A stretch of DNA of 64,000 bases from Blepharisma stoltei (lineage: Eukaryota > Ciliophora > Heterotrichea > Heterotrichida > Blepharismidae). Below, piece by piece: positions 48,590 through 57,291 of the stretch (positions within the stretch are counted from its first letter, which is position 1; each line of letters starts with the position of its first letter). The position numbers were made by a program, and so were the translations under genes. The stretch covers positions 62,001 to 126,000 of the forward strand of contig CAJZBQ010000012.1 of NCBI GenBank assembly GCA_914767885.1. The letters are read 5' to 3'. The notes beneath the pieces are model-generated. The model saw only the letters and a program-made list of their open reading frames with translations. It was not told where the DNA came from and ran no database searches.

Positions 48590-51500
48590 TTATGAAAGAT
48601 GAAATGCTTCATGTCCTTCCTCAATCGCATATTTCAGGTTTTTCTGCAAGATTTCTAGCGACGAGTAATCCGGGATTTTCAAATAATTTTGGCAAGTCAT
48701 AACAGACGGCAAGTACTCATCATCAGAAATCCCTGGCATGCTTGCTTCTTTTCTGACAACAGTTAGCTTAGGGTTCAGCCCAGAAAAACCTCCTGGAGGT
48801 AGCCTTGGAGATCCACTGATAAATTGCATGAAAAGTCGTTTTTCTTTGAAGGTGAACTGTGACATGAGGTAAAGAAGGTTTTTAAAGGTAGGAGACGTGC
48901 TGGTATAGCCATGGTCAGGCTTGATGTTTAGCTTCAGCTCTTCAATGTCCCATTTCTCGTCCGCTTCTCCACAAATGAGGGTTTCAAACTCACTTCCCAT
49001 AAAGGTTTTGAGAGTGTCACTAGGAAACAAAGACTCAAGTCCTATTCGGAATGCTTGAGCTTGGGCGTTCATTAGCAGCGTGTTTTGGGCAGCGAGGCTG
49101 ATATATTCTTCTAAATTATCTAAAGTTACAAAAATATTTTTACCGTTTCTCTTTAAACCAATAAAATCATAGCTTGGAAGTGTAAAATTGAGCGCAAGAT
49201 CTTCAATAGCAGACCCTCTAAAATTCACTTGTGGAGCCTTTTTCTGCGAAATTAAGTTATGCTTTTTATTGAGTATTTCTTGCAGCTCCAACAAAAATTT
49301 ACCTAAATTTTTATCAACTAAAAATACGTCAGCAAGCGTTATTGGCTCATTTAGCACCAATTTCCAAAAAATAGGACTCAGCGGGATGTCAATATACCTT
49401 TTATCAATAAGCGCTTTTGCGACAAATCTACCTAAAAATGTAAAATAATCTCTATACCTTTCATCAGAAGCTTTAAGAGGGCATGGAAAAAGTCCTGACT
49501 CTTCTCCTTGGTTTCTTCAAATGTTAAGGGCCTTGATTTCTTTTGCAACTAAACTGTAAAACTCTAAAGTTGGCCCTTGGCCTGTCCCTATTTCATTTTC
49601 AAATTCTATTTCTAATATTCCTTGCTTAAGCAGCCTAATATCACTCATAATTACCATTGCACTTTGCAGGAGTTTTTCCCTTTGGATTTTTACTTTTTGC
49701 TTCTGTTTTTGGACTCGAAATCTTTCCTTGTTTTGGTTCCTGTCTAAGAAATATTGTAAACTTCTGAACCCGCCAAAGCCAGTGGCTTGAATATATTCAG
49801 TTCTTAAGGTATAAGGAAATAAAAAATTGCACTGTTTAGGGAGTGTCAATATTTGGTTTTTTGAAGTAGTAGAAATTGAGTCTTGTAATTGCCGAGTCAA
49901 TAATGCTGAAAGTTTTTGGCTTTTAAAAGACTGGGATTGCACCTTAGAAAGCTTCAAAGAATCAGAAATTGAAGGAAATAAAAGCGAGGACGTTGATATT
50001 ATTTGTGGAAACTGCTCATTTAGCTTGAAAATAAGCTTTAATAGCCGAAGACATGGGTAGATTTTTTCTGAAGAGTCTATACCAATAAGCTGGCTTTCCT
50101 CTAAAATATTATGATTAGATTAGATTAAGCCGTTTGCCTTGCAGGGCCGGAGATTCTCACCCCTACACGCTCATCGCCCTGAGGAGCCTCGGCGGACACC
50201 CTCCTTGTTGCCTCAAACAAGGGATTCGCACGACCAGTCTTGACTTCCATGGCTTCTGGAGTCTAGGGCCAACCACCTGGGTCGAAACTCCCAGTTTCTC
50301 GTTGGGCAAATACCGTCTTCTGGGTCTGAGGGTCATATTGCCCTCAAACATTGCCGACCTTGCCCTTTCCAATGGTTGTACCGGAGGAAAAACTCCAAGT
50401 CCGAGAATTAGCTCCTCGGGCTCAAAGAAAACCCAGCCCGACTATACATAAAGGATTACCGGCCGGTTTCCACCTAAATCTCCAACACTGGGCCGTTGCC
50501 TGCTGGTGTTGAAGAAATAGGGTCGAGAGGTCGGGTGGTCTGTCGTCACCATTTTTATGTATATAAAATATTATGATAAATTTCTATTGGCGTTTGCAAA
50601 TAGCTGCTACCTTTAATTGTCAATGCAGACTTAGAAAACCTAAACTTAATAATTGGCTCATCACTATTATCCTGCCTATTTATGATTTCAAAAACTGTCA
50701 TACCTTTAGTGATTTCATTTCCTTTTCAATACAAATTAACTACCAAATTTCCATTGATTTCGCTGGCTTTTCGTTCTCTAGGCATTACAATTTCAGTATT
50801 GAATTCTTCTAGGTCATTATCAATGTCCATATCAAGAACCATAGGATTTGTGACTGTGCCGAACTGAAGATCTCTTATTTGCCGCCTTAAATTTGAAGGG
50901 TTTTCTCTTCTGAAGTCAATATTGTGGTGAAACGCTTCTTGGAAATAAAGTAAATCTTCTTTTGATCTTACTCTGAGTAAGAGAGATTTTACTGAGTCAA
51001 AAGTGTTGAACTGCTCGATTGCAATGCTAAAGTCATTTGTGGTGGAGAAAAAGTTATGTCTAGTCAAGTATTCAGTCGATAAATCATAAAATGCTACAGG
51101 ATCTATTTCATCAGGACAATACTGAAAATGCAGCCTTACCCTCTGGCTTAGAGATCTAATTCCAGATAAAGTAGTCAAACTATTATCAGGTGGGCTTACT
51201 GTAAATCCATGCAAAAACTGTACAGCTCCTAATAGCAGTGTAATAAAGCTTGCTATATGGGTTTCATTTTTGCTGCTACTTTCAAAAAATACTCTTAAAA
51301 ACTCTTCTAGCCTTTTTAAACAAACACTATTTTTTGCTTCATCTCTCATTTCAGGCAACTCTAATCATTTTCAAATAGCTTCTGGAAGCCCTGAATAGCT
51401 AATTTCAAACTGGCTTATAGCTTCATCACTTTCTATCAGCATAATCAATTTCCTTCAAATTTCAGCAGCACTTTCCCCATCCCCATTCTCCAATTTATTT

Positions 51501-53416
51501 GCGAGCTCTTTTAATTGTTTTTGCTTATTAACTGCTCTTTTATTTTCATAATTTTTACTTTTATCTAAAGCTGACTTGCATAAGGAAATGATGTCTTTTT
51601 TTTGGTCATGCGTAATATCCATGCTTTCTGATCTGTATCTTCGTAAGCTTAAGCCTTCTGAAGGGTCTTCGTGGACTGAATAAGATCTTTCTAGCCCATG
51701 GGAAAACCTAAACATCATTAAAGGGTCAGCATATCTTGATTCTTCTCTTGCTCGGTTGACCCTTTCTGTATACAGATTTCTTCAGTCTGCACTGAGTTCT
51801 CTGAGTTTTTCTGCACTTTTTAAATTTTGGACTCGGTCAAGGACACCTTCTCGTATGAAATTTGTGGAGACCTGGTCTGGGATTTTTTCGTAGAGGACGT
51901 TGACAATTTTGAGGGCGTTTTTGATGGTATAGAGATCACGAGAGGATAAAAGCTCAGCTATAAAGGTCGAGAAGTATTGGGGAGCTACATAAGTTAGCAT
52001 TAAATCTGGTGGGGACTGCTCTAAAATTTTATCTAAAATCGTGATAACTAAGCTTTTCATTTCTTTGCTAGCAAAATGCTCATAAAGCGATATAATCTGA
52101 GGCAAAATCGTATCTCCAAGAGTCTGCAAATATTGTGGGTGCCTTGCAAAAATTTCAATTTTTTCTTTTTCTATGATATCATCTGAATTCACTTTAGGAA
52201 TTATTGTTTCAGTCAAATGTAAAGCTTCCATGATAGAATTTTCTGATTTTTCATTTTTTTCTTGTCATTTCAATAATGTTTCTTTTAAGCTGCAGCTAAT
52301 TCCAAGCGACAGCAGCATCTGAGTTGCTGAAGAAGCGTTTTTACATAAAATATGGAGCAGCTTAAAAGCTTTTGAAACTAAGCCCGGGACATGATTCACT
52401 ATTTCATAAAGAGCCTTTATCAAGCCTTGGTCTATCATAATTTGCAAAAAATACCTCAGTTTTTCATAATCAGTACAACACATCCTTATTAAACTTGTCG
52501 TCAAAATTGTAAAAAAATCCAAAGTTTTTTCATTCTGCTGCACAAAATCGGTTCCTCTAAATCCCAACATATTCACCAGACTTTGCAAGCTGGGTGCTAC
52601 ATATTGTATAAAATGATCTTGCGAATTCAAAGTTCTCGCCACATTAATCGCAAAAGTCAAAATTTTTTTCTGGATTTCTGCTTCAAAGAAATCAATTGTC
52701 CCAATCATAAGCCCAAAAGCGCCTTCTTTAATAATCGCTGCGGCATGCTCATAAGACATTTTTTCAAGGGTTTTGATAGCGTGTTCAGCCATATCTATAA
52801 ATTCGAAATTCATCAGCTTTGAGCATAAAATTCCAATTCCTCCACTCGCGACAATGAGTCCTGCAATATTCGGGATTGCGTCCAGGATATTCGTAAGTGA
52901 GTTCATTGCATAAAGCGGGATGTCTTGCAGCGTATCTTTACTTAGGCAAGTAATTAATGCGTTTACTAATTGTTCAACTGGAAGATTTGACAAGAGGTCT
53001 TCATGTATCATGGCAAGGTCCATAGACAGCTGAGTCAAAGATTGGAGTATCTGTATGTCGTCTGAAGCTTCTAAGCCTGATAATAATGCCTGAAAGCTGG
53101 GGTGAATCGAAGTGTAAAGCGACATCCCATGAGACTGATACATTGGCTGGCTTGGGTGGTCTTCACTGCTATCTTGAGAGTCGGAAAGTTTGGCTTTCTT
53201 CGTTTTGGACTGAGATTTGGGAGGAATCGAATAAGAATGCCTCGTCAGAATGTTTTTCTGACGGGTCCGACGAGAGTAGCGACGTCGTTGAGGAGAAGAG
53301 ATGTCGAGAGAGTTAGGACTTTCTTGAGGGGATGATGCCTGATTTGATTGTTGCGGGGACTGGGAAGAATCTGAGTCAGAATTTGAATGAGGGCGTTTGG
53401 TTGGAATCTGTTCCAT
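48590..53416 (-). CDS. HECT E3 ubiquitin ligase, TRIP12/UFD4 (UPL3) type
   Basis: A single frame of about 1454 residues once a 462-bp retroposon insertion is removed; ten or so TGA codons are read as Trp. After a Ser/Gln/Arg-rich N-terminus comes an armadillo-repeat region (about residues 100-480) as in TRIP12, UFD4 and plant UPL3/4. The C-terminal 370 residues are a HECT domain with Leu-x-Phe-x-x-Glu, Gly-Arg-Phe-x-x-Lys-Ala-Leu, and the catalytic Cys in Leu-Pro-Ser-Val-Met-Thr-Cys-Gln-Asn-Tyr-Leu. Such ligases extend ubiquitin chains in the nucleus. Tail-to-tail with the CYC8-like gene, 43 bp apart. Confidence 0.93.
50116..50564 (-). mobile_element. SINE-like retroposon C' in a HECT-ligase exon
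   Basis: Flanked by a 13-bp direct repeat AAAATATTATGAT (50103-50115 and 50565-50577). It has a short (TAGAT)n tail at the left end. The body is closely similar to retroposon C (35440-35913), so this is one family. Removing 462 bp joins Tyr-His-Asn-Ile to Leu-Glu-Glu-Ser in frame. Confidence 0.9.
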
Positions 53417-53948
53417 TTTGAATGAGCTGCTATTTAGTCAATTACTAGTATGCACTATAATTTCTTATATATTATGACATTTTTGCAATTAAATTGAAGA
53501 AGTTTGGGCTTGGGATATTTAAGGCTGGAAAGTGGATTTTATAAGGATAAAGAGGATAAGGCATATTTAAATTCGACATTTTTTAAATTTAAGAAGAGGG
53601 CTCGTTGGAATTATTTTTATTTTATGATCTTTTGTCGTTATTTCTGATCGGCTCCAATGAGTCAAAAATGGGTTTCCACGTGGAATTTCTGGATTTTCAC
53701 GCGTGAAATCCATCTTTGGCTCGTCGGAGCCAATCAGAAATTTAGCAACTGATTATAATTAAATAGAGAGGACGACAAAACAAGAAAAATTATGTTTCCT
53801 TGAATAATTATCTTAAGAAAGGTGATTTATTATAATTATCTATAAATTAGTGTAGTTTCGGCAAATAAATAAGGGATTTAAAATAATTAAAAAATTTCAT
53901 AAGGAGCTATATAATTTTTATTTAAAATATAAATTTCATGTGCTAAAT
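53417..53948. repeat. Intergenic region with a small palindromic element
   Basis: At about 53630-53780 an inverted repeat pairs TTTCTGATCGGCTCCAATGA with a near-complement ending GAGCCAATCAGAAATTTA. The outer ends read TTTTGTCGT and ACGACAAAA. The centre contains CACGTGG and CACGCGTGAAA half-palindromes. It is likely a small foldback element. No gene. Confidence 0.6.
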
Positions 53949-54131
53949 ATGGGAATTTTAGATATTGACTTAATAGATCTTTATGTCCCAGAAATGATTT
54001 TTGATTGAGGAATTCCTGCTACTTATGCTATTTAAGGTAAATGTGTAAGTTTTCCACTTGAAAGTACAAATTTGAAAAAACTGGAAGGAATCTCGGCTAC
54101 ATTAAAACCCAAAATCGTTGTGGAGGTATAA
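53949..54131 (+). pseudogene. Short coding-like remnant with an internal stop
   Basis: ATG GGA ATT opens 28 codons (with TGA-Trp) to a TAA near 54033, then the same frame is open for about 32 more codons to a TAA at 54129. The composition is protein-like. No family is recognised. Confidence 0.3.
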
Positions 54132-54573
54132 CAAATTTCATTAATTTTAAAAATGTTTAATTATCTGCATAATCTTAAACTGCATTTATCATATATAGCA
54201 TGATTTTTAATTTTCATTGTATCACAATTCTATAGATAAGATTAAATTTTTTGCATATTAAGTAAAAATATCCTTTATAAATTTTATTTTCTTGGAGTAT
54301 TGATAATAATTTCTTATATGAATCCTATTCTCTAATATAATTTATGTAAATTATTTTTCTATATCCTGAAAGATCATATCTTATAAAATTAGTGAAATTT
54401 GTTGTTCTAGTCACCATTTATCTGCTTATAAAACCTTGTTAATACATATTAAATAAATTCATAAAAAGTACGATAAAGCATAGTCATGCCTTTTGCAAGT
54501 TTATTGCTGATAGGCAGGTGGAGTTTAAGCCCCTTTAAATATTATCTTATATTTAAGCATAATATACTTTTCT
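54132..54573. other. AT-rich intergenic stretch
   Basis: No frame, repeat or RNA gene is visible. Confidence 0.4.
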
Positions 54574-54587
54574 TCAGTACCCAAAGA

Positions 54588-55080
54588 ATTAATGCCATCA
54601 TGGTATGCCTAGTAGCGACAGATGAACTCAGAATTTTTGCCAGAAAATAAAAAAGCTGGCGAAAGGCTACGAGGTCGCAGGTGGCTTAATTCCGGGGTGG
54701 GCGCGATCTGGGCTAACTGGGCCTCCCCTCGACCCACAGACGAGAAGACCGACGGCGCAATACCAATCGAGGACTTCTGGAGGAGCATTATGTTGCCTGC
54801 AAATGGCAGAGGTAGTTCCAGAAGGAGGCATCGGACGATCCCCTCATACCTTGAGCACTACCAGGGTTAAGAGAGTCCTTTGCTGAAGCATTTTGGTCCA
54901 AGCAGGTTCGGGTGAGTCTCCCCGAAAGATGCTGACGTCACCATTTTTGATGACGTCATCAGAAAAGGGCGGCAGGTGGCTTTAGTGACTAGCGCCACAC
55001 GAGCGTGAAGCTGAAGCTCGACTGGATCAGTGGCTGAAATAATCCCCGCTTTAACCCTCTCTAATCTAAAAATCTCAATC
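54588..55080 (+). mobile_element. SINE-like retroposon F, intergenic
   Basis: Flanked by a 14-bp direct repeat with one mismatch (TCAGTACCCAAAGA at 54574-54587, TCAGTGCCCAAAGA at 55081-55094). The GC-rich body ends with TAATCTAAAAATCTCAATC, a decayed AATCT-type tail, so it is plus-oriented and perhaps older than C. A GGTTCGGGTGA box near 54906 faintly resembles a pol III B box. Frames inside are not called. Confidence 0.65.
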
Positions 55081-55365
55081 TCAGTGCCCAAAGACACACT
55101 GCATTAATTTGGCATTATAAGTTTTGTAGCATTATTAATTTTGAGCGCTTTAGTTACTATAAGGCTAGAATAATTAAGCTCCTATATCATCTACTGAATT
55201 TATAATCGCTCTAAAAATAATGCAGATTCATTTATTTTTCTTTGCAAACAATTTCTTTTGCCTTGCCATCAGCTTAGTAAAAATCTATTTTTCTTTATTA
55301 TTTTAATATGATATTCTTTATTATTTAGTGATTTCTCAAGGTGTATTGAGTTCGAAATAGGGTCT

Positions 55366-55455
55366 ATATATTATTATTACAGGAAAAATCGAATTAAGTC
55401 TTAAACTAGTAATTAAACTTAATAGTTAAAAACAGGAGGAAGCTTTATTCATCAA
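55366..55455 (-). pseudogene. Duplicated 3' fragment of the glucosidase II alpha gene
   Basis: This stretch repeats 57246-57345: TTAAACTAGTAATTAA, then CTTAATAG, then GGAGGAAGCTTT occur in the same order. A gap of roughly 16 bp removes part of the last codons. In the parent this is the C-terminus and stop of the GH31 gene, so a small segmental duplication placed a copy about 1.9 kb away, just beyond the 3' end of the ATP synthase delta gene. Confidence 0.6.
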
Positions 55456-55547
55456 ATTTATATTTAACTGAAAATTATAAGAAGAGAGTAAAAAGCCTAC
55501 GTTTAAAATTTAATTAGCCTGCTTCTTTTAATCACTAAGCTTTTATA

Positions 55548-56012
55548 TTAAAGATTAGCTGATGCATTTGAGACTTCGTCTCTAAGCTGGAGGCCAACTT
55601 TTTTCAAAAAATCAATATCTGCTCCTGTTTCTCCTATTGGCTCATTAGCAAAAACATCACTCTTCTTTAAAGCATCCCAGTCCAAGTCACCTTTTTCAAA
55701 AGCTTCAAAGAGGGCAATATCAACTGAATTGTCAGTGTTTTTCTGAAGGATGCCACCAACATGGACTATTTTCTTGCTTTGGCCAGCTTTGAAGTGAACT
55801 TCAATAAGTCCAGGGAGAAGGGTGGTCTGATATGTCATATGTTGGGCATTCATGACTCCTTTGCCACCATCTAATGTTTCAAAGTAGATTGATTCAATAT
55901 CAGTAGCGCCGTTGAAGATGCTGGCTGTAGGGGTGTACATTTTGACAACCATATAATCGGTTTTGACGACTTCTGCGAAGAATCTACGAGCTACTCTGGA
56001 GAGATGCAACAT
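55548..56012 (-). CDS. Mitochondrial ATP synthase F1 subunit delta
   Basis: 154 residues, complete. The N-terminal 20 residues are basic and hydrophobic with Arg-Arg-Phe-Phe, a mitochondrial presequence. The body matches the eukaryotic delta (bacterial epsilon) beta-sandwich: [11 protein letters not shown], Gly-Gly-Lys-Gly-Val-Met, Leu-Leu-Pro-Gly, then a helical hairpin. It belongs to the central stalk of F1Fo ATP synthase in the matrix. No introns or IESs. Confidence 0.88.
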
Positions 56013-56418
56013 TTATTTAATAAAAATATGATATCCTCCAGCCACTAAAATACTCTTTGGAGGTAGCATATATTCTATCAAAATCAAAGCCGAGCTAATC
56101 TAAGTAATCATCAAGAGAAAAGCACAAATCATAGAATAATAAAGAGAATAAAACATATTCACTTTTGAGGCACATCAATAGAAGAATTGCTAACTTTTGA
56201 TATGTCTTTCGAGGAAGATAAATATTATCAAATGTTAAATTCTAGAGGAAATCTATAAAGAACGCTTATAATTTTTGAATTAAAAATAATACAGCTAAGA
56301 ACCTAAAACAAGAATTCTATCTTGCCTGATATATTAAAATTTTACAATTTTACTTAAAATAGAAGTATAAGCAATTAATAAGGGTTAAAGCGAACTTTTT
56401 TTGTTGTGTCCTTATTTC
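56013..56418. other. AT-rich intergenic region
   Basis: 406 bp, no feature seen. It presumably contains the promoter of the ATP synthase delta gene. Confidence 0.4.
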
Positions 56419-57255
56419 TTATAATAACTCTGATTCTTTAATTTTGCTTCTATTTTTTAATTTTACTTGCTTTTCCTCTCTGACTTTCTTACCATAACCT
56501 TTAGTTGTTTTGGGTCGAAAACGATTATAATGAGCTCTAAAATATAATATTATATTTATTGAATCATTTGGATCAATATTATAATCTTCTAGTGTAGCGT
56601 TATAATTTTTATAAGTATATTCTTGTCGCACTGCATGTAAATGTTGTATCATCGATTTCGTATATACTTATCAAATATCGAGATGTGCAAAAGCAATACT
56701 ATTCATTGAAAGACCATAATCATAATTTGTGGCTTTAAATCAAAATTTTTGAGTTTTTAAATCTGCCACATAAGCTATGATAGTTAATCGAACATAACGA
56801 TCTGGGATAATCGTCAAGCGTGAATCTATTTTCTATCTATTTTAGCAGTTATAGTGCTTGGTCGACTATATTTGTGTGTTTGATTTATATAGGCAAATTC
56901 ATTGACTGCTCCTGAGTTTCTACCTCCTATTTTTGTAATATTCTTCGAAATATTGGGTTACTTCATGTTTGTTGGGCTCATCATCCAAATAATGGTATGT
57001 ATCACTCCCGATAATAGCAAAGATAAAACAAGCTCTTATATTATCAGTTGAGTTCTGCAAATATTCTATGAGATGAGGCAGGCTTATTTTATTTTCTTTT
57101 GCAAGCCATGTAATATTGCGACTTCCATATTCCTTTATTCCTCCATCTGTATACTGAAAATCTATTTTTTATTTTTGATTTAAAACAATTAAATTTATTA
57201 TTTGACTTTCTACAATGATTCTAATGATGAAAATGACTTCAACAATTGGATTCAT
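56419..57255 (-). pseudogene. Ubiquitin-like gene, broken or interrupted by unremoved IESs
   Basis: One frame, with stops, runs from an ATG at 57255 to the stop at 56419. Open parts are 57255-57171, 57167-56923, about 56790-56685 and 56652-56419. The C-terminal open part has Leu-Glu-Asp-Tyr-Asn-Ile-(x)5-Ser-Ile-Asn-Ile-Ile-Leu-Tyr-Phe-Arg, which resembles the end of a ubiquitin fold; the part before it looks like the first strands. A Lys/Arg-rich tail follows instead of a Gly-Gly end. Either it is a pseudogene or two or three TA-bounded IESs lie within it; no unique join was found. Confidence 0.4.
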
Positions 57256-57291
57256 ATATATTATTACAGAAAAATCTAAATAAGCCTTAAA

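Noticed and set aside
50134-50451. Open frames on both strands in the 35440 and 50116 retroposons
   Set aside because: The two copies of this family do not keep a common frame; indels between them shift it.
54622-54870. 82-codon open frame inside retroposon F
   Set aside because: No recognisable protein and no conservation in other elements.
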